Program-made: the position numbers and the translations under genes
The notes under the pieces: generated by a model
Database searches by the model: none
What the model saw: only the letters and a program-made list of their open reading frames with translations
Told to the model about the DNA's origin: nothing
Source: Luscinia megarhynchos
Lineage: Eukaryota; Chordata; Aves; Passeriformes; Turdidae
Direction of reading: 5' to 3'
NCBI GenBank assembly: GCA_034336665.1
Contig: CM067589.1
Location: 3,191,290-3,255,289, forward strand
DNA length: 64,000 bases
In this document: piece by piece, positions 35,416 to 47,400 of the stretch
How the letters are laid out: every line of letters starts with the position of its first letter
Position numbering within the stretch: position 1 is the stretch's first letter

Positions 35416-38400
35416 ATGGCGGACGATGACTTGCCCATCGTCTCCTTCGGGAGTCTCATGACCGAGGGGACAACGCTGAGCCGGCGCGGCCAGCACGACA
35501 AGGCGCTGGGCTGCTTCAATGACGTGAGGGCGCCCACGGCGGGAGGGGCCTCGCGGGGGGGCGCCGCGACGGGACGCGGTTCGGTTCAGGCGGGGGAAGA
35601 GGCAGCAAGAGGGAGAGGCACGAGAGGTGTCCCCAGGAGGTCTTGGCCCGAGGGGTGACCCAGATGGGGCAGTTCAGGGACAGGGCAGCGCCTGCAGCAC
35701 AGAGAGCATGTGAAAAGCAAAACTCTTCAGCAAAGTCCTTGTAGTTTTATCCTCATCCATCATCAAGATCCATGTGGGAACTGTGGCATCAAATACCCGC
35801 GCTTGCGTATTTGAGGTGTTGATGGCTCAACACAGGTGACATCTCCACGTGTGGTGACATGCCCAGCACTGGTGACGTGTCCGTGTCTGTGGTTCCAGGC
35901 ACTGAAGCTGAGAGCAGGAGACAAGCACTGCCTTATCACCCGCTCCAAGTGTTTTCTCAAACTCGGAGACACAGAAAACTCCTTGAAAGATGCTGAAGCC
36001 TCACTCCAAATTGACAATACGTTCCATGAGGTAACCAGCTGAAGGGGTAGGAGGGGCTGTCCTGGGTCTGTGGGACCCTGCAGGGTCTGAGCAGAGCTGT
36101 GAGCAAGGAGCTCACTCCAAACACTCCTGAGATTTCTATGGCTCTCAGAGCGGTTGAGGTGCTCAGGCACCTCCAGGTTTGGAAGTTGCTACAGCCCTGT
36201 GTTCTCATGTATGCCTGACAGGAGTTGCTTGACATCCATCAGACTTTTCCCTCATTTTATTAATTTCTTCCCCCAAATGTCGTTTTAGGGGCTTTACCAA
36301 AAAGCAGAGGCACTGTACACCATGGGTGACTTCGAGTTCGCGCTGGTGTTTTACCACCGAGGCCGAAGGCTCCGCCCTGATCTGCACAAGTTCCAGCTGG
36401 GCATCAACAAGGCTGAGGAGGCAATTGTCAACTGCATTGGGAGTAAGAAGTGCCACTTTCTGGCCCCCATGAGGCTGGGCAATGCTGTTCAGGGCACAGC
36501 TGATGGCAAATCAGCTCTGCAAGTGACCCCAGAGCCCCACACCAGAGCCTCTCTGCTTCTGGGTCCGTGCTATTTGTGGCAGATAAATCCAGAAGCACCA
36601 GGAAGCACCACAAAGAGCCAACCCTGCTCTTTTTTCCTTTTGTTCTTTCTTTCTTCCCCAAATGTCTTTTCATACACAATGTCTGACCCCTTTAGTTCTG
36701 TAGGTAAATCCTGACACTCCTGTTTCCAAAATCATCATGGAAGCTTTCCAGAAAACACAGACCAGAGCAGCTCATCTCATCAGTGACTTGCTTGTGGCCT
36801 CCCAGTACATGAGGGAGCTGACAAGAAAGTTGGAGACACTATTTACAAGAGCCTGGAATGGCTTCCCACTGCCAGAGGGCAGGGTTGGATGGGATATGGG
36901 GAAGAAATTCTTCCCTGTGAGAGTGAAGAGACCATGGCACAAGTTGTCCAGAGAAGCTGTGGCTGCCCCTGGATCCCTGGAAATGCCCAAGGCCAGGTTG
37001 GATGGGGCTTGGAGCAGCCTGGGGTAGTGGAAAGTGTCCCTGCCCATGGGAGGAGGAATTCAGGGGATGGAGCTGGATGAGCTCTGAAGTCCCTTCCAAT
37101 CTAAACCATTGATTCCATTATTCTATGATCTACCTCCAGCACTACTTACAGAATTTATTTTGAGATCTTTATCCCTATATTAAAGCTTGGAATGAAATGT
37201 GCCATGCTACCTCAGACTGGCCTCCTGAAATCCTGACTCTCCTCCAATTTTCATTGCAAAAGAGCAGTGAAACTGTTGACTCTTGTAATGAGCTCTGCTT
37301 TCACCATTCCTGGCTCACATCACCAAGCAGGTCCTGTAGAGACAGGAAAGGCCAAGGACCTCATGGGCCTCAAAACAAACAGAAAACTCATCCCTTTTCC
37401 CTTAGTTTTTCTCTCAGCCCTGCCAGCAGGCATGGACAGGACGTGTCCCACTGTGGGCACAGACACACCTCACCTGGGGCTGCCAGCTCTGACACGTGAG
37501 TGCAGCACCCGTGCAGGGCTCCTCTGGGGCTGCCAAACCTGTGTGGTGGGTTGGAGCTGCTCTGGTGGATCCCAGAGCCTGTCCCTGCCCAGCACCAGGC
37601 ACACCCCACTCACACCCTACACAGATTCCCAGGTAGGCCAGGGCCTCCCTCTCCCAAAATTTCAAAACTTCAGCCCTCCCCCAGTGCCAGGGATTAACAT
37701 GTGCCAGTGGCACCAGAGCCTGCAGCACTTTCATATGGGATAGTTATTTAAAAAACAGGGAAGGTTTCCAGATCTGGCTTGCTTTCCTCCATTCCTGCTG
37801 CTTCCTGAGCTTAGCACAATGCTCAGATATCATCACAGCTCCAGCTGAAATCTTCCCAGCTCAATATTCTGAGCCAAGAGTTCACCTTTGGACCCCCTGG
37901 TAAAACTCTTATTTTAAATCAGTCAATAGCTCTGAGATACAGGGAAGCATGGAAACACATCAGCATGGATCTGGATGTTTGAACAGTTGGGAAATGCACA
38001 CACATTAACAGGCTACATCCCAAACTGCTTCCCTGACTCTGCTTCACCTGCATGGATGGGAACACCTGCTCCTGTGACCTGCCTGTGTTTGTGCTCCTGA
38101 TCTGGGCCCTGTGGCTGCACTGAAGGGAATTCTGCAGCAGCCTTGGAAGCTCTGTCCTTCCCTCAGACCAGACAAGGAGCTGCTCCTCACTCTTCCCTCC
38201 CAGGGTGCAGACAGTTGGTGGTACTGGGGTCAAGTGAGAACACAATGGGCTTTTTGCCCTAATCAGTGCACAAACCTTTAAAATACCTTTCCTTCCATTT
38301 TATGTCCAGCTGTGATCCCCCAGAAGAACCTGCATCCTTCTCCTTCAGTTTCCATGCAGGATGTACCCTGTCTGTAGGAATATTGCAATGGGAGCTCCCC

Positions 38401-41400
38401 AGTGCCATGTGAATTAAAATCCCAAGAGGAGCTGGTGCATGAGCTGCATTCCCTGCCCCCTATTCCATGGGAAAGAATTAGAAAAGCTTTGGTTGAAACT
38501 GAGTGTTTTGGGTTTGGCACCTTTATGGGCATTTTACTGACAACACTCTGCATGGCAGCTGTGCAGCACTAACACCCTCCTCTGTGTCTGCAGATCCATC
38601 CTCAGTGAAGCTGGAGAACAAGGAGGAGCTGTGCTTTGTGAGCAGGCAGGCAGAGGTACAGCACGGGGCTCTTGCTGAAGAAGCTTCTAGAGTTGTTGTA
38701 GTGCTGAAATGTGCACCAGAGGAGTGACAGTCCCCACAGGGACATGGCTGTGGGGGCAGTGGGCCTGCTGAAGGGCCTCTTGAGCATTCAAACACACTGG
38801 CCTGCCATGGGAGTGTCACCTGCTTCTAATGCAGGTCTGGCTCAAGCCACCCAGAATTTAAGGGGGAAGGCAGAAGTGCATGAAGGAACAAAACCTGGAA
38901 TTTCTCCTCCAGCCCATGTCTGGGGGTGTTGCCAATCACTCATCTGAAGCTAATGAGTAACATCCCAGAAGTTGAAGAGGGTACAGTTAGCTCCAGTATT
39001 GACTTTAGGTTTACCTGATGTTTCAGGGTCACAGTTTTGACAATGGACACATTTCTTATTGCTTCACTTTTGGGTGCTCCATTGCAGTAGTATCTTGCTC
39101 CTCTGAGAGGCCAGAACTAGTTCTTACCCTTTTTGTAACACCCTTGTGGTCCCCTAGGGAGCACAATTGGCTGCAGAATTTCAGTTGCTCATGGCCAAAG
39201 CAGCTGGTGAGACACTGACTTTCTGCTTTTATTTAAAAAACAAGCTGTCTTATATGGAGTATAAACAGAATTCTGCTCATTCCAGTGCTCCCCACTGATT
39301 TTCCCCAACTCCTTTCGCTTTTTTCTAGCTGCAGAGCAAAAAAGACAACCGGAAACAGCAAAACAAACCAAAGGATCAAAAGGATAGAAAACAAACAAAG
39401 AAAGAAGAGTCCAAAAACAGAGCAACAGCTTCTGGGAGAGCTTTATGCTGACAAGGCATACCTGGAGAAGTTGCTCAAGGATGAAGGTGTTTCTCCTTCT
39501 CAGCAGATTCTATTTTTCTTTCATCTCTTTTTTTATTCTTCTGTATTTATTTTCCTCTTTTATATCCCTGTGACTCTTTGTTAGTTGTACCAGAGCTCAC
39601 ATAGCACATGGAGCCCACAGTGGTGGGGACACAGGCAGATCTCTGCTCATGGGGCTGTAACTCCTCTGTGGGTTTGTTGTAAATGCTGTTAAGGTCAAGA
39701 TGCAGGAGTTGGAGAAGTACCTTATTTTAGAAAAAGGCACAAAGATGATTTTCCTTTAGTCGTGTTTCTTTTTCACACAGAAATGGAGAAGCGATTAAGA
39801 TTTGGTTTGCTCACAGGTTTTACAATGTTGCCAGCAGTAATTACACATGTGGGCGGTCTGGTTTGCAGGCAGGTAAAAACCCTCTCAGTTTCCATCTGCC
39901 AACCTGATCCACAGCGCTGTTCAAAGTGCCCTGTCAATACAGATGTGCCATACAGATGTTCTGTCCCAGAGGACAGGTGCTCAGCACAGCTGGCCCCACT
40001 GACTGGGCCCCTTCTTGGCTCTGATCAGCAGAGAATGCAGCAGATATGAGGCTGGAACACCTGCTCAGCTCACTGAATCACACAGGATGGGTAACAGAGT
40101 TTATTGTTAGCTCCCCCATCATCTCAGCTCTGAGGAGCACGGGACACTTTCATTTTCAGGACAGCCTGTGTCAGAAAAAAAACCCAAAAAACTTTCCAAA
40201 TCAATTCCCCACTGAACTGCAGCTCAGATCTGTTGATTCCCACCTGAGATCTACCTTCTTTTATTTCCAGACTTGATGCAGAGCAGCACAAGGCAGGGGA
40301 TCAAAGTCATGGACCTGGTTTTGGATGGCATCTCGTACCTGAACCGCCGGCAGGACTTCTGGCAGCAGCAGAAGCCGATTTACGCCCGGGCGTACGAGCG
40401 CAGGCTCCTGCGGCAGGAGCGGAAGCACGACAAGAAACCCAAACCTGCTGAAATTAGCAGAACCATCGAGAAGAGCATGGAGGATATTGACCTGTGTAGG
40501 TTCCTGGCTGGAAGCTGAGTGCCTCCCACTGCTGTGGGGAGCTCTAACTGTTGCCAGGCTTTGTCTGAGGGTTTGCCACTTCACCGAGGTCTCACTTCCC
40601 GAGTATCACAGAATGCCAAGATGGTTTGGGCTGGAAGGGACCTTAAAGTTCATCCCATTCCACCCCCTCACCATGGGCTGGGACACCTTCAACTATCCCA
40701 CGTTGCTCCAAGCCCCATCCAGCCTGGTCTGGAACACTTCCAGGGGTGGGGAATTCACAACTTCTCAATGTCTCTGTGTCACACCCCAGTGTCAAACTCT
40801 GCTCCCCGTCCCCAGTGCTGGCCAGAGGTTCTGCTGAACAAAGCTGCAGGAATGCTGAACGTCTGCTGAAAAAGATACAAGCGTGGTCAGAGGAGGAAGT
40901 TCCCAACAAGAATGAGCTGATAGGAATCCTCCACAGCCGCATTGGGAATGCACAGCTGGCAATGGGACAGATGGAGGCAGCCTTGAGCAGCCATAAGATG
41001 GATCTGGATTGTGCCAGGCAGAAGTAAGTTCTGGGAAGTTCAGGTGGGTGGAAAAAGGGGAAAGTGCCTCTGTGGGGGTGTTTTAGCATTAGGTAATGTA
41101 ATTCTCACCTGGGGAGTTTGAACAGGGTTACACATTCTGCCCAAGTATTAGGGTGTGTGGTGACTTTTTATCTTCACTGTTTCAAAATAAGGAGCCCGAA
41201 GCAGATTTTTAAGGACCCACAGCACAGGGCACATCAAAACCTCTACTGCAGCAAAGCAAAAGGACACAAGTCCCAGTCTCAGCACTCGAATCTTGAGTAG
41301 GCACTATCTTCTCAGAAAGATCAGGCTTTAAATTGCACCAGTTTTCTGCTACATTTTGTCTTAAACTCCTTTTCATAGAGACCATTAAACATGGCTTGAA

Positions 41401-43997
41401 ATAAAGGTCCCTTCCAGGTGCACTTACCTGTCTGCACCAGACACATCCCACGGCTCTTCCAGCTGAACCACAGTGGAGCAAAATGTAGTCTTAGATTTAG
41501 CAAGAGTTTGCAAAGCGCGGTGGAAATCATGAAACAGTGGCTTGAAGCAATTTGGAACTTAGGTTTGGCAGTAGTGCACTGAGCTTTTAAAATGAGTGGT
41601 TGTTTCTCGTTTTCAAAAATCCTTTTGGAAACGAATGTTGGTTTAGGAAAAGGCTGCCTCTCTGCTGGTGGTGCCACTCCCCTGAGAAGGGTAAAGGCAG
41701 GCATTAGCGGGAGAGGGGCGGGAGGAGATGCCCGGGTTCGGGACCCTCTAAAGGCGAAGGTGCCGCCAGGACCCGGCGGTGACGGGCGGGCCGCGCCCTC
41801 TGCCGGCTGCAGCTGGAGACTCATTAGTGACTCATTAACGACTCGTGTTAATGACCCCGGGATGGGGGTGTGAGCTGGACTCACCCAAACCGGTGTGTTT
41901 CCATGACTCCCGTCGCATTTATCTGCTCCTCGCATAGGCTTTTCCATCTCCACGGTAAAGGAAGGTAAAGCAGCTTCTGAAGATGAGAATGAGGATAATT
42001 AAGAAAAAAATTTAAGCCCACAGGGTCTGTTATTACAAAAGGAGCTGCCTGTAGCATGGAGCAAAGCTCGGTCCAAGCACAGGATCAGGGCTGGTGTCAG
42101 GAAGCTGCAGACACCTTTTTGAAAGATAGAAATCATCCATGAGTGTCAGGGACACGGAAACAGAGGCAAAGAAAAGGGAATAGACTTTCCCAAGGACTGC
42201 TGGATTTGCACAAAAATTAATAGTAATCAAAGGCAAAGCTAAACCATTTCTCCTATGTCTCATGAGGTCAGCCAGAGCTTTAGATAAAATAAAAAATTAA
42301 CCTTGATTTCATGACTTTCAGCCTCACCTGGGCCCTTTACTTCCCAACGCTTCTCTGAGGGCATGGGGAGCACCAAAGGGACCCTGAGGCTGAAGAAAGC
42401 CAGAGTGAGTGAGGAGCAGGAGGATGTCAGTGCCACAATCCGTTTGTCTCCCTGTCCCAGCGCTCTGACAGACGCCGAGTCCCGGGCCCTGGACAACATC
42501 GGCCACGTGTACGCCCGAATTGGCAAGTTCCAGCAGGCCATCAGCACGTATGTACAGCCCAGCAGCAAAGGCCTCAGGGGGTGGAGTGACCCAGGTCATG
42601 GTTCTTCAGTTGTGTTCTCACTGCAGCCAGACCTGGGAACATTTTCACACCTGAACCCTTCGCTGTCAAATCAGTGGTTGAGTTGTAACTGTACCCGGTG
42701 AAGGTTGGTAAAAGTGTGTGTGTCTTACTCTGCTTGAAGCTGGGAGGAGAAGATTCCACTAGCCCAATCCAGCTTGGAGAAGGCCTGGCTGTTCCATGAA
42801 ATTGGGCGGTGCTACCTCGAGCTGGATAAAGCTGAAGAAGCCCAAAAATACGGGCAGCAGTCCCTGCAGTCAGCAGATGAAGAGGGAGATGTGGAGTGGC
42901 AGCTCCATGCCACTGTGCTGGTGGCACAGACACAAGGTAAAGATGTGGCCACAGGTTTTGCTCTCAGGGTAGAGTAGCTGGTCTGAAAACATCTCTAGGA
43001 TTTCACAGCAAAAGTAAGTGCTTAGATAAAGACTGGCTTGATTATTTCTTGCTGATATCCTTGTCTGTTCCAGTGAAATTGAAAGACTACCGGTCTGCAA
43101 TCCTGAATTTTGAAAGGGCTCTGGAGAAGGCGAAGCTTGTGCCCAGTGAAGCTGCTCAAAATGGCATCATTGCGGTAAGGGGGCTGCTGGGGGGAGGAGG
43201 AGCTCTGGGCTACTCCAGCCAGTAATGCCATGGAAATGCAGTTTTACAGTAGGAAAGGATCTGGTAATGATAGCAGGAGCAAAAGAAAACAGGAAAATGT
43301 TGGGTATGTAGCTGCATTTCTGGTGCTTTTATTAAGAACTTCATCCCTTTCAGGCCTTGGACAGTGTGAGCAAAGGCTTCATTGCAGAGCTGGAAAAAAA
43401 ACCACAAGAAGGTACTTGTTCACACCTCTGCACCCAGAAATGGGAAAAAACCCAGTTTCTTGTTCTGCACATCAGCAGCACCTTAGAATCCCCACAGGAC
43501 CCATTTCCTTGCAAGTATTGAATTAGAATCGGGGTGGAAGTCCAGCTTTGCTTCAGCTGCACTCCCAGGTCCGGCCGTGCCCGGCTGTAGCGGGAGGTGG
43601 CAGCGCTCCCTGCGTGTCCCCTGCGGGCTGGCCCGGTGTCACCCACACCCCGGGGCTTCGGTGGGAGGGTCCTGGCAGGGCGCTGTGCCCGCACCCCCGG
43701 GGCTGCTCCCTCAGGCCGTGCAGCCCAGCACCTGCTGTCCCAGGACCTAGATGGGAGTGAGAGATTCCTGGTGAGGGTAAAGGAGCCCGGGGCCTTTCTT
43801 GTGCCCAGCTGCTGAGTTCTAGGACTTGGCTTAAGTTTCCTTTCCCCTTCCCAGATCGCCCCTCCAGTGAAAACATAAAATCCACCCCTGGGGAGCAGGA
43901 AGAGACGGAGAAAGAGGAACAACAGGCGGAGAATTGGGATGAAAAGCAAGAAGAGGAAGCGAGAAACGGTACACTAGCAGACGGGAACAATACATAA
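35416..43997 (+). CDS. ODAD4: ODAD4 (TTC25), outer dynein arm docking complex TPR protein
   Basis: This TPR protein is needed to dock outer dynein arms on motile cilia. Exons: 35416-35523, 35899-36030, 36289-36442, 38594-38655, 39329-39486, 40271-40495, 40816-41023, 42461-42547, 42740-42936, 43074-43174, 43354-43411, 43855-43997 (TAA 43995-43997). Family motifs are TRSKCFLKLGD and YTMGDFEFALVFYHRG (N-terminal TPRs), QQLLGELYADKAYLEKLL, WQQQKPIYAR, NELIGILHSRIGNAQ, SRALDNIGHVYARIGKFQQ and LFHEIGRCYLELDKAEEAQ. All joins keep phase except into and out of exon 5, where the total is one base too long (1633). The QQLLGELY frame is not the frame entering from exon 4, so there is either a one-base indel or a missed or different splice. 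Without it the protein would be about 543 residues, shorter than human (about 672) because the C-terminal tail is a brief Glu-rich stretch. Confidence 0.9.
36841..37132 (+). mobile_element. CR1 LINE fragment in ODAD4 intron
   Basis: Sense CR1-like 3' sequence: TGGAATGGCTTCCCACTGCC, later AAGGCCAGGTTGGATGGGGC, AGTGTCCCTGCCCATGG and the tail CCCTTCCAATCTAAACCAT. It lies between exons 36289-36442 and 38594-38655. Confidence 0.85.
40605..40800 (-). mobile_element. CR1 LINE fragment abutting an ODAD4 exon
   Basis: Antisense CR1 3' end: CACAGAATGCCAAGATGGTT, GGCTGGAAGGGACCTTAAAG, CCATGGGCTGGGACACCTTC, then the CCAAGCCCCATCCAGCCTGG stretch. It ends about 15 bp before the acceptor of exon 40816-41023, so CR1-derived DNA may supply that exon's branch point and part of its pyrimidine tract. 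Confidence 0.85.
41690..41960. promoter_or_regulatory. CpG-rich intronic segment with AP-1-type site
   Basis: A GC- and CpG-rich island stands out from AT-richer intron between ODAD4 exons 40816-41023 and 42461-42547. It holds TGACTCA at 41828-41834 among related repeats (GACTCATTAG, ACGACTCG, TTAATGAC). It could be an enhancer or internal promoter. This rests on composition and motifs only. Confidence 0.4.
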
Positions 43998-44035
43998 GCA
44001 GATGGAAACGTTAAAGAGGGGGAAACGGACAAGGA

Positions 44036-44089
44036 AATAAAGGAGAGCAGTGGGGAAAAGTAGAGCCTAGGCGGGGAAGATTAAATAAA
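44036..44089 (+). promoter_or_regulatory. ODAD4: ODAD4 poly(A) signals
   Basis: AATAAA occurs at 44036-44041 and 44084-44089, about 40 and 90 bases after the ODAD4 stop codon. The 3'UTR would be very short, and the CNP promoter island begins immediately afterwards. Confidence 0.65.
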
Positions 44090-44099
44090 TATTGAGGAA

Positions 44100-44427
44100 G
44101 CGTCATACCCAGCCGTGGAGTGGTGTGTCCGTAGCAGGGAAGGAGCTGGTCGGAGCCGCCGCCGTGCTCGGAGCGCTGCCTCCCCCGCCCCGAACCCGCT
44201 CTGGCAGCCCACGGGACTGTCCCGGCAGCATCCCCGGGACCGGCTGCTCCGCGGCCGGGCGGGGCTGAGCCCGGGCCCCCCCGCCGGCCCGGGGAGGGTT
44301 CGGCCCGGCCCTCGGGGGCGGGAGAGCCCCGGGGCTATGAAAGGAGCCGCGGGCGCGCCCGCCCCAGAGCCGCTTCCCCGCCGCGCCGCTCCGCACCGGC
44401 GGCCGCCCCGGAGCCGCTGCCCTCACC
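44100..44427 (+). promoter_or_regulatory. CNP: CNP CpG-island promoter and 5'UTR
   Basis: A CpG island starts about 100 bp after the ODAD4 stop and extends through the CNP start to roughly 45020. A weak TATA-like TATGAAA lies at 44336-44342, about 90 bp upstream of the ATG. The Kozak context CTCACCATGG is good. The transcription start is not determinable here. Confidence 0.55.
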
Positions 44428-47400
44428 ATGGTAAGGGGGACAGGCGGGATGGGGACTGGGAGCGGGACTAGTACCGGGGTTAGCATCGGGACCGGGGCCG
44501 CCGCTCCGCCCGGCAAACGTTCCGATTCCCAGGAGGGCGGAGGCGCCGGCGGCGTGGCCGACACGTGGGCGCTGGGTCTGGGGGCCCCGAGCACGGCCCG
44601 GGGGTCTCTGGCTCGTGTCGGGGGTCCCGGGAACACCCTGGGGGCTGCCGGGGCACGGGCAGCGATCGCTGCGAGCCCCTGTTCCGTGGGGAGCAGGAGA
44701 CAAGCGGGAGCTTTGTGGGGGCGGCTCAATGGGAGATTGTCCGGCCAGACCCCGCTCCCCCGGGCTCTGCGGGGCCTTTGTCCGCCCGGCCCGGCCCGTG
44801 AAGGCGCCCCTTGTCCCCGAGCCGGCGGCGAACAATGGCCCGGGGGGGGCCGCGATTGTTCCTTTGTTCACGGGGCTGAAAAGCGCCTCAGTCCCTTCGG
44901 CAGCTGCCGCGGCAGAACAGCGGCCCCGGTCCCCGCCCGCGGGACAGCCCGGTGCGGGGACAGCCTGACCCGGCGCCGCCGCAGCACCGGCTCCGGCCCT
45001 GCGACCCCCTGGCGATAGGGCACCTGTGCTGCGAGAAGGAGCAGCGCTCCAGGTAACTCAGCGGCTTCCTCCCGTGTGAGCACCCTGAGCCCCCAGCCCG
45101 CGGGGAAGCAGCACGGGGGTCGCTGGGGAGCCCGGAGATCCCTGCTGCTCTCAGGGACCCGTTTGTGCCCGTCTCTGGCAGTGCCCGTGGGAACTGTGTG
45201 CTCCTGCTCCCAGGGCATTTGGAACCAAAACTCATCTACACCTTCTGGAATAAAGAGATGGGAAAATCAATATCTGAAAAGTGTTTTTTAAAAACTGCAA
45301 ACTAGTAGAACATTTTTTGGCACTGGCAGAGCAGTTGTGTTTTATGTAAAACTTCTTAATTTTTGCTTCAAAGTCAAAACACTTCTTGGGCATCACTCCC
45401 ATGGTCTTTGGCTGCAGCAGGTCCAGTGGATTGCAGGCTAGGCTGGCCCAGAGGCAGCTGGGGGGGATGGAAAGTTCCTGTATTGACCCAACAAACAGTG
45501 TCTGCCTCGTTGGTGCTATTGAGGACTCACACAGCTGAAGAAATCCCTCATTTCCTTTCAGTCCCGTGTTTTCCCAGGCCCTGCTGGGAATTATTCTGGG
45601 ATTCTGCTTACCGGAGCTGCTGGCAGGAGGGGAGGCAGAGCCATGCCAGCTCCCAGCAGCATTTCTCGCTCACTGCTGCCAACCACGAGTGTTCCGTTTC
45701 CTGCAGCACTCGAGGTTTCACTTTCGAGTTCTGCCTAGCACCTGCTGGGAGGGGCTTGGCTTTCCTGGAAGCCGTCTCAGTTGCTCTTTTCAAGAGGAGC
45801 CCAAATTCCCTCCTGCGAGGAGCTCAGCTGCTGATCCTCAGAGCAGCTCAGAGACAACGCCATCCTTGCAGGCTGCTCCAGGAAACAGCCTCTTCCCTGG
45901 GAACAGAGTTTGTGAGTCAGGTGAAGGGACAGGAGTGTGGCAGCTCTCAACCTGCTGGGACTTTCAGTTCCCGTTGGGCTCCTCCATGGGTCACTGCCTT
46001 CGCATCCGGCAGCCACAGGGGTTTGTTCAAGCGTTCAGACTAAATGTGCCACACATCTGCCTGGGTGGGGCCTTGTGGCAGCTCATGGTGTCTGAGAAAT
46101 CTCTTCCTAGTGGGGCAGGAGTGCAGCTGCTGAGGCCAGAGTGGGGAGCAGGGCTGAACCTTCAGCCCGTGGGTGGGATGCAGTGGATCCCTGCTGTGCA
46201 TCCAGCCGGGGCAGCTGTGGGAGAAGGTGCCAGCTGAGCAGGGCACCCAAGTGAGGGAGTGTGGGGGATGATGCTCCCTGTGCCCCATCCTTTCCACTAA
46301 AGGTCCCAGCAGGGCCATGTTGTCTCTTGGGTTCCTGCCCTGCAAAGTGTTTTCTCCTTCCATTTCAGAACAGAGGCTTCTCCAAGAAGAGTCACACTTT
46401 CCTGCCTAAAATATTTAGAAAAATGTCTACTCAATCAGCAAAAGAGAGACCTGAGAGTTTGCATTTCCCGTTCCTGGATGATGAAGACACCATCTCCACA
46501 CTCAAAGAATCCAAAACCCTTTTCATCCTCCGGGGCCTGCCTGGCAGCGGGAAGTCCACCCTGGCCCAGGCCATCCACGATCGCTACAAAGACGCCTGCA
46601 AGGTCATCTCTGTTGATCACTATAAAATTACACCATTAATAAGAAGCTCCATTCCTGAAGAGTACTCCAAGGTGGATGAGGATCTAGTTGACTATTGCAA
46701 ACGGGAGATCAGCGTCATCGTTTTGGATGACACTCACCACGAGCGGGAGCGGCTGGAGCAGCTCTTTGACATTGCTGACAAGTATCGCTACAAAGTCATC
46801 TTCGCCGAGCCCAAAACCCCCTGGCGCTTGGATTGCCCCCAGCTAAAGGACAAGAATCAATGGAAACTAACTGTGGAAGAGCTGAAGAAGATGAAGCCAA
46901 GCTTGGAGAAGGAATTCCTCCCCATGTATTTTGGGTGGTTTTTGAGCAAAAGAAGTTCGGAGATCCTGAGGAAGGCTGGCCAGGCATTCTTGGATGAGCT
47001 TGGGAGTCTCAAAGCCTTCAAAAAGGAGAGCAAATACTGTATGTATAATGTTGTCTTACCGCGTTCTTACCCATTGATGTTAACAAGTCTGATCAGCTTC
47101 TAAAGTCAATTTCTAAAGCTGTCAACAAGAAAAGCTTTTTAAAGCTACTAACCTGATCCTCATAGCTGACAAAGTTGCTTTTGTAAGTAAAAATAAATTA
47201 GAGAGTTTTTCCCAAATCTGTTTAGCTCTGGCCCCACAGGGCACTGAGCTCCGGGTGGCAGCAGCAGGACACGGGATCCTGGGTGTCCCCTGGCTCCAAT
47301 GGGTTGGGTGGGGAAAAGGCAAAGAGAGAAATGGGAAAGGCTGAGCAATCCCATCCCTCAGGGGATTCTCATATCATCAGGTTTAGGATGAGCCCACTGC

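Noticed and set aside
39158..39206. Candidate extra ODAD4 exon (CCCCTAG before, GTGAGA after)
   Set aside because: With the normal acceptor at 39328 it does not repair the frame, and its translation does not resemble the family. Kept only as an alternative in the frame-discontinuity finding.
41321..41953. 210-codon minus-strand open frame inside an ODAD4 intron
   Set aside because: No recognised domain, no splice or promoter context. It spans a GC-rich patch with few stops and ordinary intron, so chance is the simpler reading.
45363..46237. Two overlapping frames of over 220 codons in CNP intron 1
   Set aside because: They overlap each other in different frames, resemble no family and sit in an intron.
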